Shown here: piece by piece, positions 15,687 through 25,441 of the stretch
Layout: every line of letters starts with the position of its first letter
Numbering within the stretch: the first letter of the stretch is position 1
NCBI RefSeq assembly: GCF_004011175.1
Contig: NZ_RQXX01000002.1
Coordinates: forward strand, 620,001 to 684,000
Origin: Mesobaculum littorinae
GTDB lineage: Bacteria > Pseudomonadota > Alphaproteobacteria > Rhodobacterales > Rhodobacteraceae
DNA: 64,000 nucleotides
Reading direction: 5' to 3'
Notes under the pieces: model-generated
Databases searched by the model: none
What the model saw: the letters and a program-made list of their open reading frames with translations, nothing else
What the model was told of the DNA's origin: nothing
Translations under genes and position numbers: made by a program

Positions 15687-18266
15687 ATGGCAGGCGCGTC
15701 TGATACGCGACGCGGCGGCGGGCCGGGTCTGGCCTTGGCCGCGGCGATCCTTGTCGCCGCGGGCATCGGTGGCGTCTGGTACGCGGGGCGGGAGGACGAC
15801 ACCGTGCCGCAGGCCACGGGGCCCACCGAAGAAACCGCGACCGCACCCAGGGGCGGTGACGCCGACGGACAGGCCGCGTTGACCGCGCCCGCCGATGCGA
15901 CGGGTGGCACGGCGGGCGGCCCGGCGGACAACACGGCGGACGGCGCCCCGGATGGGCAGGCCGCGACCGACGCCACCGCTCTGGAACGCCAGGCATCCTC
16001 CGGCGACAGCGCGGTCGGAGGGTCCCCGGACATGGAGACCGGCCCGGCGAACGCCGACGGCGGATCCGCCGCGTCCTCTGGCGCGCAGGAGGAGCAGGAG
16101 GAGACGGTGCAGGACGCGGCAGGGCCGGGCGTTACGCCCAGCTTCGACCTTGTCCGCGCCGATCCGGGCGGCACGACGGTCGTGGCCGGACGCGCGGCAC
16201 CGGCCTCGGACGTGGCGGTCCTGCTGGACGGCGAAGAGATCGCGCGTGCCGAGACGGGGCCGGATGGCAGCTTCTACGTGATCCTCGACATCCCCCCCGC
16301 CGAAGCCCCCCGGGTGGTATCGCTGCGCGCCGAGTTGGGCGATGGCGAAACGGCGATCTCCGGGCAATCCGTCATCCTTGCCTCCCCCCGGTTGGCCCCG
16401 GACGGGGGCAAAACCGCGGCAGGCGATCCCGTGGGCGCCGAACCTCTGACCGCGGCCGACGGGAACGCGGGCACCGGCCCGGAAGGCGACGGCGCAATCC
16501 CGGAGGGGGAGACCTCGGACAACGAGGACGCCGGCGCGGCGCGGGGCGAGGATTTGGTCGCCGACGCCGAAGGGGCCGGGACGTCTGCCCGGGCGGGCGG
16601 TGACCCATCTACCGACGCGGGGACGCGTCTGGCCGACCTCGCCCCGGATCGGGCGCCCGACCGTCCGGTGCCGGATCGCGAGGCCGAGGGGGAGGCAGGT
16701 CGGCCCATGGGGCAGTCCGCCTTGGATGATCAGGCGACGAGTCGGGATGCCGAGACGTCCGATGCGGCTGATGACGCTGCCGGGCCGGGGGCGGCTGACC
16801 TGGGCCGGGCAGGCGGGACGCTTGCCGAAAAAAGGCCCGCCGATGGACCCGTAACCGGCGCCGCGACGCGGGCCCGCACCGACGGCGGCGAAGCCGTCGA
16901 CGCGCCCGAAGGGGAAGAGTCGGACAGCGAAGCCGTCGCCGGGCGAGGTGACGCCGGGTCGGACGATGCGGGGAGCGCGTCGTCCCCCGGCAGCGTCACG
17001 ATCGCGCAGGGAGACGCCATGGCATCGTCGGAGGCGGCGACCGACCCGACCTTGGTTCCGCGCGGTCCATCGGTTGGCGCCGCGACGTCCGATGGGGCCT
17101 CCGACGAGGATGCGACCGACACCGAGGGTGCGGCGCCCGATGGCCCCTCGGGGCCGACCCCGCCGGGCGGCGCGGGCGACGACGGGCTCGTCCCACCGCG
17201 CGAAGCCGTGACGCCAGGTCAGATGCGTCCGCCCCTGCCGGACACGGGGACCTCCCCGGGCGTGACGACGGGCCAGGCCACGGCGGACCCGCAGCCCGGC
17301 AGCGAATCGCAAGGCACCCTCTCCGGGGTTGCCGATGCGCCGGACACCCCGGCAGCCGACACGCCGGAACTGACGGCGCGCGGCGCCCCGGACGAGACGG
17401 CCCCGGGTGGAGAGCCCTCGGCCCCGCCCGAGGGCGTCACGGCGGTGGGCACCGCGGCCGAACCGGCGCCGGGGGCAGACCCCGGGGTGTCCGCGACAGC
17501 GCCGCAGATCGCCACGCCAGGGACCGGAGCGGAGGGTGACCCGCTTGACCGGTCCGCCCGCCCCGATGGGCCCGGACCACGGGTTCTGATGGCCGATTCC
17601 GGGGGGATCCGCGTGGTGCAGGACCCCGGCACCCCGCCCGAGGTGCAGCAAAGCGTGTCGATCGACACGATCAGCTACGACGATGCTGGCGAGGTCACGC
17701 TGGGCGGCCGCGGGCGGGGCGCGCGCTTCGTCCGGGTCTACCTCGACAACGCGCCGGTGCGCACGGCGCAGATCGCGCCGGATGGCCAGTGGCGCGCCGA
17801 GCTGCCGCAGGTCGGGCAGGGCACCTATACCCTGCGCGTGGACGAGGTGGACGACGCGGGACAGGTCTTTTCCCGCGCGGAAACGCCGTTTAGGCCCGAG
17901 GACCCCGAGACGCTGGAAAACCTCGCCAAGGCCCGCAAGAGCGGCGATGTGCAGGTGGTGACGGTGCAGCCGGGCTTTACCCTCTGGCGCATCGCGCGCG
18001 AAAACTACGGCGAGGGGATCCTCTATGTCCGGGTGTTCGAGGCCAATGCCGACAAGATCCGCGACCCCGACCTGATCTATCCCGGCCAGATCTTCACCGT
18101 GCCCGAGGGGGAAGAGGCCGCCTCCGCCAACGCCCCCGCAACCTCGTCACCTGCCGCAGCCTCCCGGGCAGCCTCCGCGCCCGCGCCCGCGACCTCGGAT
18201 CCGGCCTCCGATCCAGCGTCCGATCTGGGCGCCGCCGCCACCACCACCGATACCGCCACCGATTGA
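15687..18266 (+). CDS. LysM domain membrane protein with a very long disordered acidic region
   Basis: 859 residues. One membrane anchor near the N-terminus (about 13-34). A beta-rich Ig/Big-like domain follows (about 150-235, with VVAGRAAPASDVAVLLDGEE). Then comes some 390 residues of Asp, Gly, Ala, Pro, Thr and Glu without hydrophobic core. A second beta domain (about 640-740, FVRVYLDNAPVRTAQIAPDG) and a LysM (about 758-805, TLWRIARENYGEG, IYPGQIFTVP) precede an Ala/Ser/Pro tail. Rhodobacteraceae commonly have this LysM protein in shorter form. Likely periplasmic and peptidoglycan-binding. The ATG follows GGGGAGAGG. A 693-codon antisense frame is a composition shadow. Confidence 0.88.
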   Translation: MAGASDTRRGGGPGLALAAAILVAAGIGGVWYAGREDDTVPQATGPTEETATAPRGGDADGQAALTAPADATGGTAGGPADNTADGAPDGQAATDATALERQASSGDSAVGGSPDMETGPANADGGSAASSGAQEEQEETVQDAAGPGVTPSFDLVRADPGGTTVVAGRAAPASDVAVLLDGEEIARAETGPDGSFYVILDIPPAEAPRVVSLRAELGDGETAISGQSVILASPRLAPDGGKTAAGDPVGAEPLTAADGNAGTGPEGDGAIPEGETSDNEDAGAARGEDLVADAEGAGTSARAGGDPSTDAGTRLADLAPDRAPDRPVPDREAEGEAGRPMGQSALDDQATSRDAETSDAADDAAGPGAADLGRAGGTLAEKRPADGPVTGAATRARTDGGEAVDAPEGEESDSEAVAGRGDAGSDDAGSASSPGSVTIAQGDAMASSEAATDPTLVPRGPSVGAATSDGASDEDATDTEGAAPDGPSGPTPPGGAGDDGLVPPREAVTPGQMRPPLPDTGTSPGVTTGQATADPQPGSESQGTLSGVADAPDTPAADTPELTARGAPDETAPGGEPSAPPEGVTAVGTAAEPAPGADPGVSATAPQIATPGTGAEGDPLDRSARPDGPGPRVLMADSGGIRVVQDPGTPPEVQQSVSIDTISYDDAGEVTLGGRGRGARFVRVYLDNAPVRTAQIAPDGQWRAELPQVGQGTYTLRVDEVDDAGQVFSRAETPFRPEDPETLENLAKARKSGDVQVVTVQPGFTLWRIARENYGEGILYVRVFEANADKIRDPDLIYPGQIFTVPEGEEAASANAPATSSPAAASRAASAPAPATSDPASDPASDLGAAATTTDTATD

Positions 18267-18344
18267 CGCGCAGGCGGGGCCGGGCGCGCCTACGGCGCCG
18301 TTCTTCTAGCCCGCGCGCCGTCCAGGCCGCATGAAAGACCATTG

Positions 18345-20201
18345 ATGGCAAAGCCCCGCCCCGCGGCCGACACCGCGCCCGACGCCCCCCGTGATCCCGC
18401 GGATCAGCCCGCGCGGGAGGCCAGCGCGCGGCAGGTGATCGCCCGCGTCGCGCCCTATCTCTGGCCCAAGGGGCAGGGATGGGTGAAGCGGCGGGTGGTG
18501 GGTGCGCTGGCGGCCCTGGTGCTGGCCAAGCTCGTCGCCGTGTTCACCCCGTTCCTCTACAAGGCCGCGGTCGATGCGCTGTCGGGCGAGGCCGCGCAGA
18601 ACGCGGGCTGGACGCTGGGACTGGGCGCCGTGGGCCTGACCGTCGCCTACGGGGGCGCGCGCCTGATGGGCACCGTGTTCCAGCAGCTGCGCAACGTGGT
18701 CTTCGCCGCCGTGGGGCAGCGCGCGCTGCAACGCATCGCGCTTGAGACCTTTTCGCACATCCACGCGATGTCGATGCGCTATCACATCACCCGCCGCACC
18801 GGCGGGCTGTCGCGGGTGATCGAGCGGGGGGTGAAGGGGGTCGACTACCTCCTGCGTTTCCTGCTATTCTCGATCGGACCGCTGGTGCTGGAGCTGGGGA
18901 TGATCGCGGTGATCCTCGCGATGACCTTCGATCTGGCCTACCTGGGCATCGTCGCGGTGACGATGGCGGTCTACATCCTCTTCACCTTCCGCGTGACCGA
19001 GTGGCGGGTGAAGATCCGCCGCGAGATGAACGCGCAGGACACCGACGCCAACCAGAAATCCATCGACAGCCTGCTGAACTTCGAGACCGTGAAGTACTTC
19101 GGCGCCGAGCGGCGCGAGGCCGCGCGCTACGACGCCGCGATGGAGGGCTATGTCGCGGCGTCGCTGCGCACCGCCTACACCTTGGCGATGCTGAACGCAG
19201 GGCAGGCGCTGATCCTGGGCGTGGGACTGGTCACCGTAATGGTGATGGCCGCGCAGGGCGTGGCCCGGGGTGACCTGTCGACCGGCGATTTCGTCCTGGT
19301 GAACTCCTACATGATCCAGATCACCATGCCGCTGAACTTTCTGGGCTCGGTCTACCGGGACATGCGTCAGGCCCTGATCGACATGGCCGAGATGTTCGGC
19401 CTGCTCGATCGCGCGCCCGAGGTCCGCGACCGGCCCGGTGCCCGGGAGCTGCGCGTCGCGGGCGGCGAGATCCGGTTCGACGGCGTGGCCTTCGGCTACG
19501 AGCCCGGGCGCGAAATCCTGCGCGATCTGTCGCTGACGGTGCCGCCGGGCGGCAGCGTCGCCATCGTCGGCCCGTCGGGCGCGGGCAAGTCGACCATCGG
19601 GCGGCTTCTGTTCCGGTTCTACGACGTCACCGGCGGGCAGCTGCTGATCGACGGGCAGGACGTGCGGGACGTGACGCAGAAGAGCCTGCACGCGGCCATC
19701 GGCGTGGTTCCGCAGGATACCGTGCTCTTCAACGACACGCTCTATTACAACATCGCCTACGGCCGCCCCGAGGCGACGCGGGCCGAGGTCGAGGCCGCCG
19801 CCCGCGCCGCCCGCCTGCATGGTTTCGTGGCGTCCCTGCCGCAGGGCTACGACACGGTCGTGGGCGAGCGGGGGCTGAAGCTGTCGGGCGGCGAGAAACA
19901 GCGCGTGGGCATTGCGCGCACGCTGCTGAAGGACCCGCCGATCCTGCTGCTGGACGAAGCGACCAGCGCGCTCGACACCGAGACCGAGCGCGAGATCCAG
20001 GGCGCGCTGCGCGCGATGAGCGCGGGGCGCACGGTGCTGACCATCGCGCATCGGCTGTCGACCGTCGCCGAGGCCGACCGCATCGTGGTGCTGGAGGACG
20101 GGCGCGTCGCGGAAAGCGGCACGCATGCCGAGCTTCTGGCGCTGGGCGGGCGATATGCCAGCCTCTGGGCCAACCAGGAGGGCGGGGAGGACGCCGCCTG
20201 A
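18345..20201 (+). CDS. Atm1-type ABC exporter (permease and ATPase fused)
   Basis: 618 residues. Six membrane helices (about 55-330) precede a nucleotide-binding domain with Walker A GPSGAGKST, the Q-loop VVPQDTVLFNDTLYYNIAYG, signature LSGGEKQRVGIARTLL and Walker B ILLLDEATSAL. The segment SIDSLLNFETVKYFGAERREAARYD is characteristic of the ABCB7/Atm1/HMT1 group, which export glutathione-linked sulphur, metal or related compounds. ATG at 18345 is preferred over the TTG just before it. It works as a homodimer in the inner membrane. Confidence 0.93.
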   Translation: MAKPRPAADTAPDAPRDPADQPAREASARQVIARVAPYLWPKGQGWVKRRVVGALAALVLAKLVAVFTPFLYKAAVDALSGEAAQNAGWTLGLGAVGLTVAYGGARLMGTVFQQLRNVVFAAVGQRALQRIALETFSHIHAMSMRYHITRRTGGLSRVIERGVKGVDYLLRFLLFSIGPLVLELGMIAVILAMTFDLAYLGIVAVTMAVYILFTFRVTEWRVKIRREMNAQDTDANQKSIDSLLNFETVKYFGAERREAARYDAAMEGYVAASLRTAYTLAMLNAGQALILGVGLVTVMVMAAQGVARGDLSTGDFVLVNSYMIQITMPLNFLGSVYRDMRQALIDMAEMFGLLDRAPEVRDRPGARELRVAGGEIRFDGVAFGYEPGREILRDLSLTVPPGGSVAIVGPSGAGKSTIGRLLFRFYDVTGGQLLIDGQDVRDVTQKSLHAAIGVVPQDTVLFNDTLYYNIAYGRPEATRAEVEAAARAARLHGFVASLPQGYDTVVGERGLKLSGGEKQRVGIARTLLKDPPILLLDEATSALDTETEREIQGALRAMSAGRTVLTIAHRLSTVAEADRIVVLEDGRVAESGTHAELLALGGRYASLWANQEGGEDAA

Positions 20202-20547
20202 CACCGCGCGCGTCCATGGGGGCGGAACGCTCCGGCGGCGGGCCTTGCCGCCACGGCAGGCGGCTTCAGCCCCGCACTGCCCTTCGGGAGGGGGCAGTTT
20301 CCCGGGAAGGTCGGCGATCCGCCCCGCGCCGGGCGGACCTGCCGATGCGCCGGGCCTAGCCGAGGGGGGCGGGCGGCGTCGCTCCAAGGTGGCGCGCATC
20401 CCCCCTGGATCTGGCGCAGAAGCCGCCTTTGCACCATGTCGCCGGCGGCGGTGGGATGCCGGGGGCGGGGGCTCTCTGCGCGATCCCTTGGCAATCGAGG
20501 AAATTCCGGGTTAAGACGACCCCTGAATGAGGGCGCGGGAGCCGGGG
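20202..20547. other. intergenic stretch with hairpins
   Basis: 346 bases. A possible terminator for the ABC gene is at 20276-20300 (stem ACTGCCC/GGGCAGT followed by TT), preceded by a second GC hairpin around 20243-20262. No gene is seen; the AT-richer bases at 20495-20520 may contain the promoter of the next operon. Confidence 0.5.
20276..20300 (+). terminator. possible terminator of the ABC exporter gene
   Basis: ACTGCCC (20276-20282) pairs with GGGCAGT (20292-20298) around a 9-base loop, then TT and CCC. Stem of 7 bp and a short T stretch, so moderate support only. Confidence 0.5.
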
Positions 20548-21198
20548 ATGAGCAACAGCGACAGCTTTTTCGAAGAAGTCTCCGACGAGGTGCGGCGCGA
20601 CCGGCTGTTCGGCCTGATCCGCCGCTACGGCTGGATCGCCATCGCGCTGGTCATCGTGCTGGTGGTCGCCGCGGCGATCTACGAATGGCGCGAGGCGCAG
20701 CGGCAGGCAGCGGCGCAGGATCTGGGCGATGCCATCCTTGCCGCGAACGAGGCCGGCACCCCCGAGGCGCGGCGCGAGGCCTTGGCGGACCTTCAGACCG
20801 AGGGCACGCCCGCCGCGGTCGTGGCGCTGCTGCGCGCCGACGATGCCGCCGACGCCGACACCCGTGCGGCCGCGCAACAGGCGCTGGACGACGTGGCCGC
20901 CAACGGCGCGATCCCGGCGGTCTATCGCCAGCTCGCGACGCTCAAGCGGGTGATGATCTCGCCCGACATGGCCCCGGATGAGCGGATCCGTATGCTCGAC
21001 CCGCTGGCCGAGGCGGGGGCGCCGTTCCGCCTGCTCGCAGGCGAACAGATCGCGCTGGCCGAGATCGAGGCGGGCGACCGCGACGCCGCGCTTGACCGTG
21101 CGCAGGATCTGCTGCGGCAGGACGGCATGACCAGCGCGCTGCAACAGCGCCTGCAACAGCTGATCGTCGCTCTGGGCGGCACGCTGGACGCGGCCTGA
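20548..21198 (+). CDS. YfgM-like tetratricopeptide membrane protein
   Basis: 216 residues. A cytosolic head (SFFEEVSDEVRRDRLFGLIRRYG), one membrane span (about 28-46), then a periplasmic helical TPR-like domain (TPR_21 family). YfgM associates with the SecYEG translocon and periplasmic chaperones in E. coli and, as here, stands directly before bamB and der. The start at 20548 (MSNSDSFF) follows GGGG and matches the family N-terminus; a GTG/ATG earlier in frame adds seven residues and is less likely. Confidence 0.88.
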   Translation: MSNSDSFFEEVSDEVRRDRLFGLIRRYGWIAIALVIVLVVAAAIYEWREAQRQAAAQDLGDAILAANEAGTPEARREALADLQTEGTPAAVVALLRADDAADADTRAAAQQALDDVAANGAIPAVYRQLATLKRVMISPDMAPDERIRMLDPLAEAGAPFRLLAGEQIALAEIEAGDRDAALDRAQDLLRQDGMTSALQQRLQQLIVALGGTLDAA

Positions 21199-21514
21199 CG
21201 TGGGCGAGCGCGAGGTGGGCAGGCGCGTGCGCAGGCAGGGAACCGCTGGCATGGCGACAGGATGCGACGCGACGCCCGGCCGCGGCGCCTTCGGGGCGCC
21301 CCCCGCGCGCGGCAACAGCTGGTCCCGCGGCAGGACGGGACGCGATGGGGTGGATCAGCGGACCATGGGCTGCCCCGACAATGACGGACAGGCAGGAGAG
21401 CGCAGGGTGACGGCTGGCATGACGGGATGCGCGACGCGGGGCGGAACTGCGGGCGAAACGGCGGGCGCAGCAACGGGCGGAACGGCGCGACCGTCGGCGG
21501 GCGCAACGCGCGGG
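21199..21514. other. low-complexity leader before bamB
   Basis: 316 bases between the YfgM-like gene and the chosen bamB start. The bamB frame stays open throughout, but the encoded sequence is Gly/Thr/Ala/Arg-rich and repetitive (GCGGAAC and GCGGGC units around 21435-21510). An AGGAG at 21394-21398 stands eight bases before an in-frame GTG at 21407, so a longer BamB precursor cannot be excluded. Confidence 0.5.
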
Positions 21515-22855
21515 ATGACCGCGATGCGCGGGAAGACGGCGTCTCGCGGGTTGGCCGCGCTTTGCGGCGTCCTTGCGCTGGCGGGCTGCGAGCAGGAATT
21601 CATGCTTCCCGGCGAACGTCAGGACCTGCGCGACATGCCCTCGCAGTCAGCCGTGGTCGACACCACCCCCGACGCCGCGCAGCCGATTTCGCTGCCGCCC
21701 GCGACGCGCAACGCGACCTGGACGCAGAAGGCGGGTGGACCCACCCATGACATGGGTCACCCGGCGCTTTCGTCCGCGCCGCAGTTGATCTGGTCGGCCC
21801 GGATCGGCGAAGGCGATGGCCGCCGCCACCGCATCACCGCCGATCCCGTGACCGACGGCGCGCGCATCTACACCGTGGACAGCCGCGCCCGCGTCATGGC
21901 GCACGACACCTCGGGACGCGCCGTCTGGTCGGCCGACCTGACGCGCCCGGGCGACAATTCGGGCGATGCCTCGGGCGCGGGGCTGGCGGTGGCCGATGGC
22001 ACGCTCTATGCCGCCACCGCCTTCGGACAGGTCGTGGCGCTCGTGGCCGCGACCGGCCGGCGCCTGTGGGTGCAGGAGATCGAGGCCGCCGCCGCGGGCA
22101 GCCCCACGGTCGCGGGCGGCAAGGTCTACGTCGTTGCGCGCGATGCGCGGGTCTGGGCGCTCGACCCGGCCGACGGGCGGGTCGACTGGACCCTTGCCGG
22201 CACCCCCAGCCAGGCCGGCGTCGTCGGCGGCGCGGGGCCGGCGGTCGCGCCCGGCATGGCTGTGGTGCCGTTCTCCTCGGCCGAAATGGTGGGCGTGCTG
22301 CCCGAAAGCGGGCTGGAACGCTGGACCGGCAACGTCGCCGGCCGCCGCCTGGGCGAGGTCTATGCCCGCATCAGCGACATCAGCGGCGATCCCGTGATCT
22401 CGGGCACGACCGTCTACGCGGGCAGCCCCTCGGGCCGGACCGCCGCCTTCGACCTCGACAGCGGCGACATGCTGTGGTCGGCCCGCGAAGGCGCGATGAG
22501 CCCGGTCGCCGTCGCAGGAGGCTCGGTCTTTGCCGTCACCGACAAGGCGCAGCTGGTGCGGCTGGACGCCGCCACCGGCCAGCGGATCTGGGGCGCCGAC
22601 TTGCCCATCGAACCGCCCGAGCGGCGGTTCCTGCCGCGGCGCCGCGACGCGGTCTACGCCCATTACGGCCCGATCCTGGCTGGCGGTCGCCTGTGGGTCG
22701 CGTCCTCGGACGGGGCGCTGCGCGGCTTCGATCCGGCCTCGGGCGCGCTGGTCGCGCAGGCCGATCTGCCGGGCGGGGCAACCACCAACGCCGCGGTCGC
22801 CAATGGCACGCTCTACGTCGTGTCCGCCGACGGCACGCTTCTCGCTTTCCGTTAG
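21515..22855 (+). CDS. bamB: outer membrane assembly lipoprotein BamB
   Basis: 446 residues from ATG 21515. The signal peptide ends in a lipobox LALAGC with the lipidated Cys25. The rest is an eight-bladed PQQ-like beta-propeller with repeated blades such as GTLYAATAFGQVVALVAATGRRLW and GKVYVVARDARVWALDPADG. BamB is the scaffold lipoprotein of the BAM complex that inserts beta-barrel proteins in the outer membrane. Order YfgM-like, bamB, der is conserved. Alternative starts: ATG 21524, or GTG 21407 with a better ribosome binding site but an atypically long n-region. Confidence 0.92.
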   Translation: MTAMRGKTASRGLAALCGVLALAGCEQEFMLPGERQDLRDMPSQSAVVDTTPDAAQPISLPPATRNATWTQKAGGPTHDMGHPALSSAPQLIWSARIGEGDGRRHRITADPVTDGARIYTVDSRARVMAHDTSGRAVWSADLTRPGDNSGDASGAGLAVADGTLYAATAFGQVVALVAATGRRLWVQEIEAAAAGSPTVAGGKVYVVARDARVWALDPADGRVDWTLAGTPSQAGVVGGAGPAVAPGMAVVPFSSAEMVGVLPESGLERWTGNVAGRRLGEVYARISDISGDPVISGTTVYAGSPSGRTAAFDLDSGDMLWSAREGAMSPVAVAGGSVFAVTDKAQLVRLDAATGQRIWGADLPIEPPERRFLPRRRDAVYAHYGPILAGGRLWVASSDGALRGFDPASGALVAQADLPGGATTNAAVANGTLYVVSADGTLLAFR

Positions 22856-22946
22856 GCGCGACGGCGTGTAAGGAGCGGAGCTTCACCCCCGGGGCGGGCC
22901 GTCTGGCCAGCCTGCGGGGCCTTCGGAGATTCGGGAGCCCTGCGCC

Positions 22947-24410
22947 ATGAGCCTCACCCTCGCCATCGTCGGCCGCCCCAATGTCGGCAAGTCGACCCTG
23001 TTCAACCGCCTGGTGGGCAAGCGCCTGGCGCTGGTCGACGACCAGCCCGGCGTCACCCGCGACCTGCGCGAGGGCGACGCGCGCCTTGGCGACCTGCGCT
23101 TCACGGTCATCGACACCGCGGGCCTGGAAGAGGCGACCGACGAGTCGCTGCAGGGCCGCATGCGCAAGCTGACCGAGCGCGCGGTCGAGATGGCGGATGT
23201 CTGCCTTTTCGTCGTGGATGCCCGCACCGGCATCACGCCCACGGATGAGGTCTTTGCCGAGATCCTGCGCCGCAAGTCCGCGCGCGTGATCCTTGCCGCC
23301 AACAAGGCCGAGGGCCGCGCCGCCGATGCCGGCGTGATCGAGGCCTACGGGCTGGGTCTGGGCGAGCCCATCCGCATGTCGGCCGAGCATGGCGAGGGGC
23401 TGAGCGAGCTTCTGGCCGAGCTGCAGCCGCTGGCCGATGCCGCCGATGCGCGCGCAGCCGAGACCGCGCCCGAGACCGACGTCTCGGTCCCCGAAGAGCC
23501 CGAGAACGAGGCCCCCGACTGGCATCCCACGCCCGAGCGTCCCCTGCAGGTCGCCGTGGTGGGACGGCCCAACGCCGGCAAGTCCACGCTGATCAACCGC
23601 CTTCTGGGCGAAGAGCGTCTGTTGACGGGCCCCGAGGCCGGGATCACCCGCGATGCGATCTCGCTCCCGCTAGACTGGGACGGGCTGCCGGTGCGGATCT
23701 TCGACACGGCCGGAATGCGCAAGCGGGCCAAGGTGCAGGAAAAGCTGGAAAAGCTGTCTGTGTCGGACGGTCTGCGCGCGGTCAAGTTCGCCGAGGTCGT
23801 GGTGGTTCTTCTCGATGCCGAGATTCCCTTCGAGACGCAGGATCTGCGCATCGCCGATCTGGCCGAGCGCGAAGGCCGCGCCGTGGTGGTCGCCGTCAAC
23901 AAGTGGGATCTCGAGGCCGACAAGAACGGCCGTATCCGCGAGCTGCGCGAAAGCTTCGAACGCCTCCTGCCGCAGCTGCGCGGCGCGCCGCTGGTCACCG
24001 TGTCGGCGCGCACGGGCCGAGGGCTCGACCGTCTGCGAAAGGCGGTCGAGGATGCGCATGCCGTCTGGAACCGCCGGATTTCGACGGCGAAGCTGAACCA
24101 GTGGCTGAGCGCGATGATCGAGGCGCATCCGCCCCCGGCGCCGGGCGGCCGCCGGATCCGTCTGCGCTATATCACCCAGGCCAAGACGCGGCCGCCGGGG
24201 TTTGTCGTGATGTGCTCGCATCCCGACAAGCTGCCCGAGAGCTATTCGCGCTACTTGGTCAACGGCTTGCGTGAGGATTTCGCGATGCCGGGTACGCCGA
24301 TCCGCCTGTGGTTCCGGTCGCAATCGGACCAGAACCCCTACAAGAACCGCAAGAAATCGACCCCCTCGCGGCTGCGCAAGCACCTGGGCAAGGGGCCGGC
24401 GGACAGCTGA
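22947..24410 (+). CDS. der: ribosome biogenesis GTPase Der (EngA)
   Basis: 487 residues with two tandem GTPase domains. P-loops are GRPNVGKST (near residue 9) and GRPNAGKST (near residue 207), with the switch motifs DTAGLEE and DTAGMRKR and the specificity motifs NKAE and NKWD. A C-terminal KH-like domain follows ([25 protein letters not shown]). Der assists 50S ribosome assembly. An acidic linker of about 30 residues joins the GTPase domains. Essential housekeeping gene, third of the operon. Confidence 0.97.
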   Translation: MSLTLAIVGRPNVGKSTLFNRLVGKRLALVDDQPGVTRDLREGDARLGDLRFTVIDTAGLEEATDESLQGRMRKLTERAVEMADVCLFVVDARTGITPTDEVFAEILRRKSARVILAANKAEGRAADAGVIEAYGLGLGEPIRMSAEHGEGLSELLAELQPLADAADARAAETAPETDVSVPEEPENEAPDWHPTPERPLQVAVVGRPNAGKSTLINRLLGEERLLTGPEAGITRDAISLPLDWDGLPVRIFDTAGMRKRAKVQEKLEKLSVSDGLRAVKFAEVVVVLLDAEIPFETQDLRIADLAEREGRAVVVAVNKWDLEADKNGRIRELRESFERLLPQLRGAPLVTVSARTGRGLDRLRKAVEDAHAVWNRRISTAKLNQWLSAMIEAHPPPAPGGRRIRLRYITQAKTRPPGFVVMCSHPDKLPESYSRYLVNGLREDFAMPGTPIRLWFRSQSDQNPYKNRKKSTPSRLRKHLGKGPADS

Positions 24411-24682
24411 CAGCTCTGCGCGGCGGCCCGGTCTCGCCGGGCTGCCTGACTCACGCCGCCGCGCGCGGCGGAATAGCAGGCAGGGCGGTCGGTTCCGCCC
24501 TTACCCCGCCAACAGAAGTCCGATGGCAGCACGGCCCGCGCCGGGAAGGCTGGCAGGACGCCGTCGGGCATCACCACCGCGGTGCAGGGACCGGGTGCGG
24601 AAGACACAGCGACGCGTTGTAACCACGCCGCGCCTTGTGCGCCTTTCCCCTGTTTTCGTAGGTTGCGCGGCGATCCACAGAT

Positions 24683-25438
24683 ATGGCGACCGTCCTGCAC
24701 GCCGCTGTCGGCGCCGACATGCCCTTGCCCGTGCTGGATGCGCTTCGCCGGCAGACGGGGGAGGACTGGCCCAGCATGCTCTCCCGCATCGACCTCGAGG
24801 GCAGGACAGCCCTGCACGTGGCTGCGGAGCACTCCAGCGACCCCAATGTCCTGTGATGGCTGTTGCACTGGGGCGCCGAGGTCGACGCCGTTTACTCACC
24901 GGTCGAATATTGGAATCCGATGAGGTCCAATCGCGGGATCACGCCCCTTCATCTGGCCGTGCAACGGCCTGATGCGATCCGGCTTGTCGATGTGCTGCTG
25001 ACCGCCGGCGCATCGGTTCAGGCGCGCCATTCTCATGCCGGGTGGACGCCGGTGATGTACGCTGCGAGGACGGCAGAGGATCCTTGGGTCCTCATGGCCC
25101 TCGCCAATGGCGGCGCGGACGTCTCGGACAGGGATGAGGACGGCAATACCGTGCTTCATATCGCGGCAGCCTATGACCGGTCGCCGAATATACTGTCTTT
25201 CCTGATCGAAACGGGCGCCGATCCCGATGCCACGAACGACTCCGGCGAAACACCGCTTCATCAAGCGGCGTGGCGGGCCACGGATGCCGACGCAATCCGG
25301 GGTCTCGTCGCCGCGGCCGAGGCACCCTGTCAAGCGCACGAGGGCGACGCTCCGGTATCCATGCTAGGCGAAAATGCTGCCCTGAGGGAGGATGATCGCC
25401 TTGTCCGGCTGTTCCACGAAACCTGTGCGGAGGAATGA
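24683..25438 (+). pseudogene. ankyrin-repeat protein gene interrupted by an in-frame TGA
   Basis: From ATG 24683 the frame encodes ankyrin-repeat sequence (IDLEGRTALHVAAEHSSDPNVL), meets TGA at 24854-24856 (codon 58) and continues without frameshift as WLLHWGAEVDAVYSP, then GITPLHLAVQ, GWTPVMYAARTA, GNTVLHIAAAY and GETPLHQAAW repeats to the stop at 25438. The TGA falls inside the helix pair of a repeat, so an intact ancestor of 251 residues with about five ankyrin repeats is likely. An internal TTG at 24863 could restart a 191-residue product. No clear ribosome binding site. Less GC-rich than der. Four bases upstream of a membrane coiled-coil gene. Confidence 0.75.
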
Positions 25439-25441
25439 CCT

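Noticed and set aside
15570-17651. 693-codon antisense frame over the LysM gene
   Set aside because: Gly/Arg repetitive product caused by the low-complexity, GC-rich plus strand. The plus frame has anchor, beta domains and LysM.
24854-24856. TGA in the ankyrin gene as a selenocysteine codon
   Set aside because: Ankyrin repeats have no redox role, no cysteine is expected at this position, and I see no convincing SECIS-like hairpin right after it.
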